Virus record (IMG/VR): IMGVR_UViG_3300029309_000330 | Span: 2,404-24,597 of that record | Direction: 5' to 3' (one strand) | DNA length: 22,194 nucleotides | Source: a virus | Part shown: positions 1 through 8,820 of the stretch, in pieces | Position numbering within the stretch: position 1 is the first letter of the stretch | Layout: each line of letters begins with the position of its first letter | Made by a program: the position numbers and the translations under genes | The notes under the pieces: generated by a model | The model's database searches: none | Told to the model about the DNA's origin: nothing | The model's input: the letters and a program-made list of their open reading frames with translations, nothing else

Positions 1-1207
1 CTCTTGGCTTTTGAAATATTCTATACGTGCCACCCAGCCAACCCTCAATCCTATCTTTCATTATCTTTTGCAAATCTTTTGCACCTGCAGCTATTTTTGT
101 TCCTGCATTTCTGTTTAGTATATCAATCAGATTAGTAAACTCATTTCTCGCACCGTTTAGGTTTGTTACTATGTTTGTTATTGATTCTTCTGGTATCTCT
201 TTATTTTTTAATAATCTAATTAAATCATCAGATGCTTTTGGGTTTATAGGTTTAGTCAGATCACCCTCAAACAACACATCGTTTATTTTTTTATAAAAAT
301 CTACCTGTTCTTTATTTGTGGTTGTATCAAAAAATTTACCAGTTCTAGGAAATATCTTGTCCACCTCTCTTGTTATATTCTCTACAAGTTCTTTTGCTCT
401 AAAAGTATCTCTTGCTTTTAATCCGGCCTTTGCCATTTCTGCCTCAAAAACCTCTGTTGGTAAATCACCTCTTGGTCTGAATGGTGAGCCGATATATTTA
501 TCTACCCATCTCTCAAATGCGCTGTCACTGTATGCGAGGTCCTTGCCTCTTTTTGCAAGAGCCTTTGCACCTGTGCCCACACCATAAACAAATGGTGTGA
601 TAAATATAGATTCGGTTCCGAACTTTAATCTATTTAATATTCTTCTACCTGCCTCTTCTCTACCAAAAGTTTCTCTATCATCTATTGAAGTTGGTCCATC
701 AAAGAAGTCACCAAATGTTCCGATGTCCTCTATGTCGGCAACTAAAGTCTCACCAGCTGCACCACCAAATACACCAGCCGCAAATCTTTTTGTTTTACCT
801 GGTATTCTATCATTTAATGATTGAGCTGTTTTCATACCCTCTTGAACAGACTTAGATCTTGAATTCATATAATTACCAGATTTTTTTGCTTTAATTGCTT
901 TGTCTGCTAGTTTTGTTGCAGCCTTAAATCCCGCAGTTCCTGGTATACCTATCTGTGTAAATACCTCTACGAGTTTACCTGCAACTCTATCCTGTGCTGT
1001 ATCTTCAAATATATTTATGTCGTCAAAAAATTGTTCGACCTCTGCTGCTTTATTTGTATCTGCTCCAAGGTCCACGAGTTCTGCGCCAAGAGATACGACA
1101 CCCTCTACAGTTTTTAATAAACCTGATGCAAAACCTGCAGCAACAGATGAGAATATACTACTCTCACTGTTTAATTCTGCTTCTGATAGTGGGACATATT
1201 TTGCCAA
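1..1207 (-). CDS. Large internal/ejection virion protein, 3' end cut by window
   Basis: This reading frame is open for 402 codons from a TTG at 1207 to the left edge with no stop, so the C-terminal part lies outside the window. The start is chosen because AGGAG (1214-1218) lies six bases upstream of the TTG and the protein then begins MAKYVPLSEAEL. Residues about 18-50 (SSVAAGFASGLLKTVEGVVS) and 141-160 (RFAAGVFGGAAGE) are Gly/Ala-rich amphipathic segments like those of phage proteins that insert into membranes during DNA ejection. The rest is charged and mainly helical. Marine podoviruses often end the structural operon with one very long internal virion protein, and the position after three other putative internal proteins fits. 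No catalytic motif (lysozyme or transglycosylase) is visible in this part; one could lie in the missing C-terminus. That it is a gene is near certain; the role is inferred. Confidence 0.82.
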   Translation of the reverse strand, partial: MAKYVPLSEAELNSESSIFSSVAAGFASGLLKTVEGVVSLGAELVDLGADTNKAAEVEQFFDDINIFEDTAQDRVAGKLVEVFTQIGIPGTAGFKAATKLADKAIKAKKSGNYMNSRSKSVQEGMKTAQSLNDRIPGKTKRFAAGVFGGAAGETLVADIEDIGTFGDFFDGPTSIDDRETFGREEAGRRILNRLKFGTESIFITPFVYGVGTGAKALAKRGKDLAYSDSAFERWVDKYIGSPFRPRGDLPTEVFEAEMAKAGLKARDTFRAKELVENITREVDKIFPRTGKFFDTTTNKEQVDFYKKINDVLFEGDLTKPINPKASDDLIRLLKNKEIPEESITNIVTNLNGARNEFTNLIDILNRNAGTKIAAGAKDLQKIMKDRIEGWLGGTYRIFQKPR

Positions 1208-1213
1208 GGTTTA

Positions 1214-1218
1214 CTCCT
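1214..1218 (-). promoter_or_regulatory. Shine-Dalgarno deciding a TTG start
   Basis: AGGAG lies six bases upstream of the TTG at 1207 and overlaps the TAG stop (1217-1219) of the preceding gene. The sequence reads TAGGAG then TAAACC then TTG. This is the only good start signal for the large left-edge reading frame, which has no nearby ATG in frame. Confidence 0.7.
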
Positions 1219-2059
1219 ATTGGTAAAATTCCTCGTCAAATCCTGAATCTCTAAAATCTGGTAAAATTTCTTTTATTGATTTTTCTGGTTTTGTTTTTTG
1301 ACCAAACAAACCTGGTTTTATATCAGGATCTGGCATACTCTCACCGGTGGTATCTATATCAGCAGAGTCTGCCGGTATAAGTGCAAACTTGCCTGTTTGA
1401 TCTTTTGCAAATCTCATAGCCATACCTGTTCTTACATCATATACGACCTGACGAGCTAGTTGTGGATTTTGTTTTACGAATCTTTGAACATCTTTTGGTT
1501 TTTGTAAACCAGAAGAATCTATTACAGATGTGGCAACTGACTCTTTTCCATATTGAGATACTAAATTAGGATATGTCTCGGTTGGAAAGCCCACTTCTCT
1601 TGCTGCTCTTATTTCATCACCATCGTATTTTGTATCAGCGATCGCTCTTATTCTCTCAATTGAGTCTGTTGTTTTCATGCCAGCTATTTTTTCTGCTGAT
1701 TCTAATTTTCTAGTAGTTTCACCGCTTAAAAATTCTCTTTCCTCTTCTGCTAATTCTCTTGCAAATGCTCTATCACTTGCTGTTTTCATTGCAGATGCCT
1801 GATCTGCCTGCAATCTTCTAAACGGATCTTGTGCAGCTGTTGCTGCTGTTTGAAATATATTACCTCTTGGTGGTGTTGACAAAAGATTTAAACCAAAGCT
1901 AGTTAAGAAACCTGGTAAACCTGTTGATTGAAAATTACCCATGGCGTAAGGATTAGATCCTTGATTGTATTGTTTTCTTGGTTGATCAAGTCCTGATGTG
2001 ATACCAGTTCCTGCTGATCCGCCTATTCTAAACATTGGTCTTTTTAAAGTTCTGTTCAT
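1217..2059 (-). CDS. Probable internal virion protein, 280 aa
   Basis: A 280-residue protein beginning MNRTLKRPMFRIGGSAGTGI. The N-terminal 'RPMFRIGGSAGTGITSGL' style, rich in Gly with basic residues, resembles proteins that follow the tail genes in SAR11-type phages. Residues about 80-140 (rich in Ala, Glu, Arg, Lys) look helical and possibly coiled. The remainder is polar, with no transmembrane segment or enzyme motif that I recognise. The ATG at 2059 shares its A with the TAA of the upstream gene (TAATG). No Shine-Dalgarno is evident before it, so translation is probably coupled to the upstream gene. The function is inferred only from position, between two other putative ejection proteins. 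Confidence 0.75.
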   Translation of the reverse strand: MNRTLKRPMFRIGGSAGTGITSGLDQPRKQYNQGSNPYAMGNFQSTGLPGFLTSFGLNLLSTPPRGNIFQTAATAAQDPFRRLQADQASAMKTASDRAFARELAEEEREFLSGETTRKLESAEKIAGMKTTDSIERIRAIADTKYDGDEIRAAREVGFPTETYPNLVSQYGKESVATSVIDSSGLQKPKDVQRFVKQNPQLARQVVYDVRTGMAMRFAKDQTGKFALIPADSADIDTTGESMPDPDIKPGLFGQKTKPEKSIKEILPDFRDSGFDEEFYQ

Positions 2060-3198
2060 TATGCGTTAAACGTAAAGTTTCCCTTTCCTGATAATCCACC
2101 ATAGATACCTGCAAGTGTTGTACCAACACCTAATGCAGTCTGTAATGGTGTAGGGTTAGGTATGTTTTGTGTTGATGTACCTGATCCTCTCATTCCACCC
2201 ATGATACCGGTTGTGATATCTGCGAATCTATTTAACTCCTCTTGTGGTTGGAATGCTGCCATTCTTGTAGCCTCTCTTTGTGCATCAAGTTCGGCTTGTC
2301 GTTGCGCCTGGTTCAGTGCGCCCAACTGACCTAAACGTGCTATATCTGTTCCTTGCATTGCTTGTAAACCTTGTCCAAACTGTGCCTGTTGTCCTGCTAG
2401 TCCAGATCTAAATTGTCCTAAACCTTGTGTTGCTTGCGCAATTCCTGCTTGTTGACCAGCTAATCCTGCTTGCGCTTGACCTAAACCAAATCTGTTTGCG
2501 ATATCCTGTTGTCTTTGTCCTGACGCTTGATTAAAACCTTGTTGCAAGAGACCGGCCTGTAATAACGCTCGTTCTCTCGCAGCCCCTGTGCCAAACTCTG
2601 CGAGTTGCACTCCCGCTCGACCACTGCCGAGCGCACCCAAAGCTGCCTGCTGATCTCGTATACCTTGTTCTTGTATAGCTCTATTACGATCAAATTCTTG
2701 TAGTGTTGCATCAATCACCTGTGATTGATAAGGGGACATAAATTGAGATACGTCTTGTTGAAAAGCCTGTGCTCCTAATGGAACACCACCTAATGTTGTT
2801 CCTGCAGTTCCTAATTGTGCTCCTGCCGCTCCTAATCCTCCAAGTGCTACAGTTCCTAATCCAGAGGCTAGTCCTGCCTGTGCCTGTGCTGATTGTAAAA
2901 ATGGTTGAAAAGAACCTAATCCTGATACTGCTCTTTTTTGAGCTTCTTGTTGTAGTGCGTCTTGTCCTGCAACCTGTGGTGCGATACCAGCTAGATTCTC
3001 TTGTCTTGTTGTAAATGCTCTTGCAGCATCCTGTCTTGCTTTAAAGCCTTCAGCAGTTTCTCCTGCTTGTTTTGTAAGACCTCCAATACCAGTTGTTACA
3101 ACTGGAACGTTTTGTAATCCTAAAGTTTGCTCTGCTAGTTTTTTACCTATATCTTCTACAAATGGTGCGGGTCGATTTATTACGGTTTCTGTTGCCAT
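2059..3198 (-). CDS. Gln/Ala/Gly-rich putative DNA-ejection protein, 379 aa
   Basis: A low-complexity helical protein. The central part (residues about 85-310) is dominated by Gln, Ala and Gly with repeated GLAGQQA-type blocks (GLAGQQAGIA, then GLAGQQAQFG about 20 residues later). A 'MSPYQSQVIDATLQEFDRNR' segment lies near residues 153-172. Both the composition and the 'SPYQ..VID.TL.EFDR' element are what I associate with podovirus DNA-injection/internal head proteins (P22 gp7/gp16/gp20 class); this is a resemblance of style, not an alignment. The C-terminus (TPLQTALGVGTTLAGIYGGL) is a short hydrophobic glycine-rich stretch that could contact membrane. The ATG at 3198 overlaps the previous stop as TAATG, with AGGAG ten bases upstream. 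Confidence 0.75.
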   Translation of the reverse strand: MATETVINRPAPFVEDIGKKLAEQTLGLQNVPVVTTGIGGLTKQAGETAEGFKARQDAARAFTTRQENLAGIAPQVAGQDALQQEAQKRAVSGLGSFQPFLQSAQAQAGLASGLGTVALGGLGAAGAQLGTAGTTLGGVPLGAQAFQQDVSQFMSPYQSQVIDATLQEFDRNRAIQEQGIRDQQAALGALGSGRAGVQLAEFGTGAARERALLQAGLLQQGFNQASGQRQQDIANRFGLGQAQAGLAGQQAGIAQATQGLGQFRSGLAGQQAQFGQGLQAMQGTDIARLGQLGALNQAQRQAELDAQREATRMAAFQPQEELNRFADITTGIMGGMRGSGTSTQNIPNPTPLQTALGVGTTLAGIYGGLSGKGNFTFNA

Positions 3199-5936
3199 TA
3201 TATGACTTCTCCTAGTCTTTGTGATGTTTGAAACATTTCTCTTGCGCCTTCTAAGCCTTGCGATTCCTCTGATACTTCACCCCCGGCTTCGAGGTTTTTC
3301 ATCATGTTATACATGACTTCTGCGCCTTTGTCTATATCTCCCTCACCAGCATTCCTTACAGCATCAGCCGTAAATACGAATTCATTCTTGGATAGTCTGG
3401 CTGGCACATCGTCAGCCCTCTCCATTCTACCCATGTCCACAAAACCACCTGTCTCTCTGTAGTCTTTTTCCTTACCATCCATGTCTATCAATGGCATGGT
3501 CTTCTTGGCTACTGGTTCTGCATCTCCACCTTCTTGATAACCTATTCTACCACCATCAGCTGCAAGCTGACCACCATAAAAATCAGTTCCTAATATTCTC
3601 TTATTTAAAGGTGCATTTGGATTTAATGTATTTTGTGCATAGTATGCAGCTAATGCATCATTGCCTTGGTCCTCTTTTGGTGTCATCGCACCAGCTAACG
3701 CTGACGTTAAAAATATACTTGTCATAGGGTTATCTTTAATAAGTCCTAATAAACCACCAGTTCTAGTTCCTGTAATGTCTCCTAAAGGAGTGCCTAGTAC
3801 TTTATTAAGCATAAAATTTTTAAATCCTAAACCTTTTGCTGTTGCTAATCCCTTAAACGGTCCAATACCCATAAAACCACCACCAATTCCCAACAACGCA
3901 GCCTTACCTATCGGTGACTTTGCGACTTTTTTAAGTCCTCTTACAGCTTTCTTTAATCCTTTTGCTATACCACCTAGTAAGAATGCCTCTCTGTCTAAGC
4001 TGGCTATACCGCCTTTTGCAAAAGATCCCATTTCAGCTGCAGTTCCGCTACCGCTCATAAAATCTTTATCTTGTGCAAAATTGGATTGAAAACCCCCTGT
4101 ACCACTAGCTTGATTTTGTGCTGCTTGTCTTTTTGTTGCGGCTCTTTGAGCTGCTTCCATAGCTGCTGCTGCCTCTTTAGCTAATTGTGCTTCTTTTATT
4201 TTTTTAAAATTTTTTGCTTGTTGTTTTTGTTTTTTTAATTGCGCTTCTTTTGCTAACATTACTTTTATATCAGGATCAACTTCATCTGCTTTTGCTGATC
4301 CTATATTAAGATTATTAAATCTTTCTGCTAATGGAGCTGACGCTCCTATAAATCTTTCAACAGCACTGCTTAATGGATTTTCTGCATCTAATGCTTTTGC
4401 AAAACCTGTAATTCCAGAACCTGGTTTCATTCTATCAAAAGCTTGACCAGCATCATAAAAAGGACTCGTTACTAATGCTGCTGCAGGAGCTGCTATATCT
4501 TTTAATAATCCACCTGGTAAATTTTCTACCATATCTTTTGTTGCTTCTATGTTGTAAGTTTTTTGATCAGGAGATGTAGCTTTTATATTTTGAAGATTAC
4601 CTTCTGGAAAAATTATATTACCCGCTTGTTGTAATGCTTGTTCTGCTAATAAATCAGACCCACTCTTTAAACCTATACGTCCACCTTCCGCGTAACCTGC
4701 TGCTGGTATGCCAAAACCTGCTGCTTGCATCATTTCTGCTCCACCTCGCATTGGTATAAAATCATCAACTTGTTGTTGTCCTGCGTTAGGATATAATTCT
4801 GCTAAAGATGGAGTTTTATTAGAACCAAATAATTGTGCTGTTGGTTGTCCTGTTCTAAAATCAGGATGTATCTTATCAGCTGCTGTCATGGTACTAGGAC
4901 TTTGATTTGCTTGCACAACTTTAGCTTCTGCTATTTTGTCTGGTCCCATTCCTTGATCTAATGGACCTCCTGATCCAAAACCTCCACCACCTGAACCTAA
5001 ACTAGATTCAGCTGATTCTAATCTTTGATTAATTTGTTGTAACATTTGTTCTGCAGAAGATACACTACCACTTAATTGACTTAGTCTTGACATGATACCA
5101 CCTTCTTGTGCACCTATTCGTCCACCATCGGCTGCGAACTGTGGTCCATCAAAATTAAATAATGATCCACCTATTCTTGCCGTTGCTCCTCCAAGATTTC
5201 TTGTTACAGCAGCTTTCATAGTTTCCTCTGCCTTCTCGCCTATAAAACAATATGCAGGTGGGTTGGGTCCTTTACATGGATCTAATGGTTGTGGTTCATC
5301 TCTATCTACAGTTTGTGGTGGACCATCAGGACCAAAAAAAGCACTTTCAAATTGTTTTTGAGTTATGTTTCCAGTTTTTTCAGCTTCGTTAATTGCTGCT
5401 GCTAATCTATCTGCATCTGTTATTTCTTCTCCAGACATACCATAATATGTTGCATCAAACATAGGATCTGATTCTTCATAAAACTGTAATTTGTTTGGTG
5501 TAAATGATTGAAGTAAGTTTGGCACTATACCATATATGTTTGGTGTAAGACCCATTTTTTTATCATATAATTTTTTTAAATTAAAAACTCTAAATTTTTC
5601 AGCAGCATTTAAAGTTGGTAAAGTATTTTTTTTAGTTTTTTTAGGTTTTTTAGGCGGTGCTTTTGGTGTTGTATCCTTTGGTATAATTCTACCATCATCA
5701 CCTGTTGGTGTTATACCATCTCCATATTGTTTAGATATTTGTGCCTCTCTAGGATCGAATCCAACATCTCTAGGATCTCTACGACCTGTAGATGCAGTGC
5801 TAGCTTTACCTACATTTGCTGCAGCTTGTGCCGGATTAAATCCAAAATCTCTAGGATCACCACGATAACCTGGACGTTTACCATTTGCTGGTTTGTTTAC
5901 TAGTTGTTGATATTGCTGTGCGTTTGTTATGGCCAT
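3198..5936 (-). CDS. 912-aa virion protein with GGRIG motifs, likely internal/ejected
   Basis: This protein carries three spaced copies of an A(D/E)GGRIG motif (about residues 270, 415 and 794), two of them followed by 'QEGG'. A Lys/Ala/Gln-rich probable coiled coil lies near 560-610. Gly/Ala hydrophobic stretches at about 670-700 (KAALLGIGGGFMGIGPFKG) and 745-760 (MTSIFLTSALAGAM) could be membrane-active. The C-terminal block contains DDVPARLSKNEFVFTADAVR, a segment I recognise as recurrent in tailed-phage structural proteins. The N-terminal ~120 residues are Pro/Lys-rich with repeated 'DPRD(F/V)GF' elements at about 28 and 54. It starts nine bases after a 56-residue gene, and its own Shine-Dalgarno is weak. 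No enzyme motif is seen. An ejected internal protein is the best guess; a structural scaffold is possible. Confidence 0.75.
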   Translation of the reverse strand: MAITNAQQYQQLVNKPANGKRPGYRGDPRDFGFNPAQAAANVGKASTASTGRRDPRDVGFDPREAQISKQYGDGITPTGDDGRIIPKDTTPKAPPKKPKKTKKNTLPTLNAAEKFRVFNLKKLYDKKMGLTPNIYGIVPNLLQSFTPNKLQFYEESDPMFDATYYGMSGEEITDADRLAAAINEAEKTGNITQKQFESAFFGPDGPPQTVDRDEPQPLDPCKGPNPPAYCFIGEKAEETMKAAVTRNLGGATARIGGSLFNFDGPQFAADGGRIGAQEGGIMSRLSQLSGSVSSAEQMLQQINQRLESAESSLGSGGGGFGSGGPLDQGMGPDKIAEAKVVQANQSPSTMTAADKIHPDFRTGQPTAQLFGSNKTPSLAELYPNAGQQQVDDFIPMRGGAEMMQAAGFGIPAAGYAEGGRIGLKSGSDLLAEQALQQAGNIIFPEGNLQNIKATSPDQKTYNIEATKDMVENLPGGLLKDIAAPAAALVTSPFYDAGQAFDRMKPGSGITGFAKALDAENPLSSAVERFIGASAPLAERFNNLNIGSAKADEVDPDIKVMLAKEAQLKKQKQQAKNFKKIKEAQLAKEAAAAMEAAQRAATKRQAAQNQASGTGGFQSNFAQDKDFMSGSGTAAEMGSFAKGGIASLDREAFLLGGIAKGLKKAVRGLKKVAKSPIGKAALLGIGGGFMGIGPFKGLATAKGLGFKNFMLNKVLGTPLGDITGTRTGGLLGLIKDNPMTSIFLTSALAGAMTPKEDQGNDALAAYYAQNTLNPNAPLNKRILGTDFYGGQLAADGGRIGYQEGGDAEPVAKKTMPLIDMDGKEKDYRETGGFVDMGRMERADDVPARLSKNEFVFTADAVRNAGEGDIDKGAEVMYNMMKNLEAGGEVSEESQGLEGAREMFQTSQRLGEVI

Positions 5937-5945
5937 CGTTCTATC

Positions 5946-6116
5946 TTATTTTGTTTCACCGAATAAATCAAGACTCGGCATTATCACCCTTACATCTTTT
6001 CTTATTTCGGATTCAGGTATGCCTTTAGCCTTCCATTCTTCGTCATTCTTGTATTTCTCACCTGTTCTAAGGTTATAAATCTCTTCTATTATCTCTTTTG
6101 GTTCTATCACCTTCAT
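5946..6116 (-). CDS. 56-aa conserved small phage protein
   Basis: A short gene read by hand. It begins MKVIEPKEIIEEIYNLRTGE and contains 'EEWKAKGIPESEIR', ending 'MPSLDLFGETK' and a TAA at 5946-5948. It fills almost exactly the space between the 113-residue gene and the 912-residue gene. Its ATG shares one base with the previous stop (TAATG at 6116), and a GAGAGG lies about ten bases upstream. The mixed charged composition, sensible codon use and fit between neighbours make it a real gene despite its size. No domain or function is recognised; a small helical virion or assembly factor would fit the location. Confidence 0.7.
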   Translation of the reverse strand: MKVIEPKEIIEEIYNLRTGEKYKNDEEWKAKGIPESEIRKDVRVIMPSLDLFGETK

Positions 6117-6457
6117 TATGCTGTTACCTCTCTCGGCTGTATCTCTAATATAGAGGCTATGACGTGCAGCTCGTTCGCGTCAGCAGCCTGTACTTTAAGT
6201 ATCTCACTCTCTTCCATGACAAGGGGTTGAGTCAAAAGTTCTGTTGTTGCCTTGGATGCTATAGTTTTATCCTTAAATAGATTGAATATAGCACCACTAG
6301 AATTTACCAATGTTATTGTTATCGTGGTCCCTGATCCGGCATCCTCGGATACCAACAATGATTTTACAACTGTTGTTGTGGCACTTGGCACCGTGTATAA
6401 TGTTGTAAGATCGCTTGTTGTTAGATCTACTTTTTTATTTTTAAAACTATTTGCCAT
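6116..6457 (-). CDS. Small beta-rich structural protein, 113 aa
   Basis: The protein (MANSFKNKKVDLTTSDLTTL...) alternates short Thr/Ser/Val-rich strands and looks like a single all-beta domain. The layout is an N-terminal strand, 'VKSLLVSEDAGSGTTITITL', a short loop with 'FNLFKDKTI', then 'LVMEESEILKVQAADANELH' and a final strand. The layout resembles the 119-residue protein at 18948-19307, suggesting related beta-sandwich folds. Such small proteins in marine phages usually lie next to tail genes and are annotated as structural. The ATG overlaps the TAA of the 54-residue gene by one base and has no close Shine-Dalgarno, so translational coupling is likely. The role (tail or neck accessory) is inferred. 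Confidence 0.75.
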   Translation of the reverse strand: MANSFKNKKVDLTTSDLTTLYTVPSATTTVVKSLLVSEDAGSGTTITITLVNSSGAIFNLFKDKTIASKATTELLTQPLVMEESEILKVQAADANELHVIASILEIQPREVTA

Positions 6458-6621
6458 TAATTTAGAAAGAAGTTCTGTGCTTCTACCTCCTGTTTTAATT
6501 CTTCTTGAAACGTGGTGTTTAATTTTTCTACAATTGCATCAAGATCTCTGACCTGTGCTTCTGCCGTTGGCAGATCATATTCCTCACTCGGTCTTGTTAA
6601 TACCTGTACTATCTTTGCCAT
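6457..6621 (-). CDS. 54-aa small phage protein
   Basis: Read by hand: it begins MAKIVQVLTRPSEEYDLPTA and continues with a charged, probably helical C-terminal half (VRDLDAIVEKLNTTFQEEL). It stops at 6457-6459, where the TAA overlaps the ATG of the next gene. At its own start (6621) it overlaps the TAA of the nozzle gene as TAATG. Both ends are therefore fixed by overlaps, which strongly supports a real gene. The heptad-like C-terminus could oligomerise. The function is unknown; its place between the nozzle gene and a small beta protein suggests a tail-assembly or accessory role. Confidence 0.7.
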   Translation of the reverse strand: MAKIVQVLTRPSEEYDLPTAEAQVRDLDAIVEKLNTTFQEELKQEVEAQNFFLN

Positions 6622-8804
6622 TATCTACGTCCGTCCGGTTGTATGTCTAATCTAAAAGTGCCTAATCTCCAATCCTGATTGGTAGAGGTATTTTCTACCT
6701 TTAGAGATACTGCCCTACCTCTTGCTCTTGTGTCAACCTTCTTCGTGCTGGATGTTATATCAAAGGGTCCAAGAGAGGAGCTTGCTCTTGCATCATTTGG
6801 AAAATCTCTTAGATTTAAAGTGACCCTTGTTGCTCCTGTCTGTGATATGAAATCTGGTATAAATCTCCTGACCTTCATTATAAACTCACCGTCTCCTCTA
6901 AGATCTGCAGAGCCTGTTGTTTGACCTAGTGCACTTCTTCTTTGACTAATATCAAAATCTCCAGAAGATATGTTTGCGAGTATCGCGGTTGTTGTTCCAC
7001 CCTGAACCTGATCTGTTCCTGTCTCATGTTGATAATAAATTGTTCTACCCTCTGTGTTGCCCACGACATCAAAAGAAGAATCGTTACCTGCGGTATATTC
7101 TGTTGCATGTGGGCTACCGAACACGGCAGAATCCTGCCACATTGTTCTAGCTAATGTGCCCACTGTCCATACTGGCCTTTGTGGTGAAGAGTCAAAATAG
7201 TTATATGCAACCATTCTGTTTACAACAGAGGATGAGGAAGTTGGATAGAACCACATGACCTCACCAAAAAGATTGTTTAGTCCGGCAGATATCATTTGAT
7301 TGCCGGATTCTAGATTTATATCATTGTATACAAAATCCTCTACCAGACACGGTAGTGATTCTAATTTACCAGCATATCTAAAGAAACCATTTTCAGATAA
7401 CCAATATGCAGAACCATCAACCTCGACACATGCGTTCTGTCCTGTAAGTCCACAGTTTGTACCTACCTGTGAGAAAGCAAATGTAAAAGGTTGACCAACA
7501 AAACGCATGGTAAATAGAGCTGTGTCAGTCCAAACAAGAATCGAATCTCTACCACGAATTGCTCCTCTGATCTGTGATCCGTCGGCTAATCTCTGTGTGC
7601 CGGCTGTATTGGTTGCTGTTGGTGTATATGTATTTATATCCTCCTGATCAGAGAATCTTATAAACATATCATCTTGTGTTGACGTATCACCAATCGTTGT
7701 TTCTGTTCCAAAGAATACCAAGTGACGATCCGGTGTAGATACCAACATGTGTCTTGATGCTGTGGGTGCACCAGATATAATACTTGCTCTGATATTCTCT
7801 GCTCCTGCTGCTGCAGAGTTCCATTCAAATACAGCACTATCATGTATCAGGCAGATTGCCTTATCACCAAAATTATCTAGTGACCACATACCAGGTTCTA
7901 ATACCAAATCACCCGATGCTGCCTCACCCCATGCCACAAAATTTGTCGTGCTGGTTACTGTATCTCCAGCCCCGTGAGATGCAGCGGTCGTCCCTCTGAC
8001 CTCTCTCGTGACACCTGTCAATTCATTCGAGGTGCTTATACCTGTATAAGATATTTCCTCTGTTCCTATCTTTATAAAGTTTGTGCCTGAATCTGGGAAC
8101 TGTGATACGTCTGTTAATATAATACCACTTGTGACCGAAGCGTTTATCGCAGCGGATAGAGTTGTTGTTGGCTCACCTGCAACCTCACCTCCCCATGTTC
8201 CAAGAGACCAACCAAAACCTTTTGCCTGCACCGCTGGTCCTACAGGATAATAGTGTTGCACTCTGATACCACCCGATGTTGTTGCACCAGATCCTGATTC
8301 TGCTGATGGCATTGTGATCGTGATTGTTGTTGCATTAGGGACTGTTGTCACCATAAATTTTTTATCGTCAAAATCTGTTGCTGCAAAATTAGAATTGGTT
8401 ATTGATGAAAAGCTGTCTAATAAAATTATGTCCTGTTCACCTATACCGTGATCTCCACTAAAAGTTATTGTAACAGATGTTGATCCGTTGGTCGTGGTAA
8501 ATGCACTTGTGAGCGTTGTCGTCGTTTTGATGGGATGTATGTCGTAGTATACACCACCAGAGAATGCATATAGAATTCTATTTGTACCTATGATTGCATA
8601 CTTTCTAGCTTTACTATTTACAAAATGATGTAGTCCTCTGCCTGCTCCTGTAAGAGCGTCATCACCTAGCTGTTTCCAACCACCTATCTTTTCTGGAATA
8701 CCGTAACGGAATCTGACATTATCACAGTCTGTCCACTGACCCTCTGCCCCAGTATCTGTAATCTGTTTGTTTATACCTGGTTGAAAACCTATCTTTTGTA
8801 ACAT
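6621..8804 (-). CDS. Tail nozzle/hub protein (P22 gp10 'stabilisation' class)
   Basis: This 727-residue protein opens with MLQKIGFQPGINKQ, followed by 'DCDNVRFRYGIPEKIGGW' (residues 27-43). That N-terminus is typical of phage packaged-DNA stabilisation/tail nozzle proteins (Pfam Phage_stabilise type, P22 gp10). These cap the portal-adaptor ring and form a beta-propeller-like tail tube end. Two inserted beta domains are visible: about 93-180 (Thr/Ser-rich, 'VTITFSGDHGIG...IILLD') and about 212-290 ('FIKIGTEEISYTGI...LTGVTREVRGTTAASHGAG'). The latter motif recurs in many marine phage virion proteins. The C-terminus returns to the family core and ends LDIQPDGRR. GAGG lies just upstream of the ATG. 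The gene follows the oxygenase pair by 16 bases. The family assignment is from memory of sequence style. Confidence 0.82.
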   Translation of the reverse strand: MLQKIGFQPGINKQITDTGAEGQWTDCDNVRFRYGIPEKIGGWKQLGDDALTGAGRGLHHFVNSKARKYAIIGTNRILYAFSGGVYYDIHPIKTTTTLTSAFTTTNGSTSVTITFSGDHGIGEQDIILLDSFSSITNSNFAATDFDDKKFMVTTVPNATTITITMPSAESGSGATTSGGIRVQHYYPVGPAVQAKGFGWSLGTWGGEVAGEPTTTLSAAINASVTSGIILTDVSQFPDSGTNFIKIGTEEISYTGISTSNELTGVTREVRGTTAASHGAGDTVTSTTNFVAWGEAASGDLVLEPGMWSLDNFGDKAICLIHDSAVFEWNSAAAGAENIRASIISGAPTASRHMLVSTPDRHLVFFGTETTIGDTSTQDDMFIRFSDQEDINTYTPTATNTAGTQRLADGSQIRGAIRGRDSILVWTDTALFTMRFVGQPFTFAFSQVGTNCGLTGQNACVEVDGSAYWLSENGFFRYAGKLESLPCLVEDFVYNDINLESGNQMISAGLNNLFGEVMWFYPTSSSSVVNRMVAYNYFDSSPQRPVWTVGTLARTMWQDSAVFGSPHATEYTAGNDSSFDVVGNTEGRTIYYQHETGTDQVQGGTTTAILANISSGDFDISQRRSALGQTTGSADLRGDGEFIMKVRRFIPDFISQTGATRVTLNLRDFPNDARASSSLGPFDITSSTKKVDTRARGRAVSLKVENTSTNQDWRLGTFRLDIQPDGRR

Positions 8805-8820
8805 ATGACCTCATTATATA

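Noticed and set aside
1217-1226. Terminator or gap between the 280-residue gene and the left-edge gene
   Set aside because: The next gene starts only nine bases after the stop, with its Shine-Dalgarno inside the junction.
2481-2714. Minus-strand frame of 77 codons in a second frame of the Gln/Ala-rich gene
   Set aside because: It is a shadow of the repetitive coding sequence with no start signal.
3661-4089. Plus-strand open frame of 142 codons, and other plus-strand frames such as 900-1226 and 5536-5868
   Set aside because: They lie entirely opposite well-supported minus-strand genes, have no ribosome binding site, and their low-complexity Pro/Ser/Ala products mirror the complementary coding strand.
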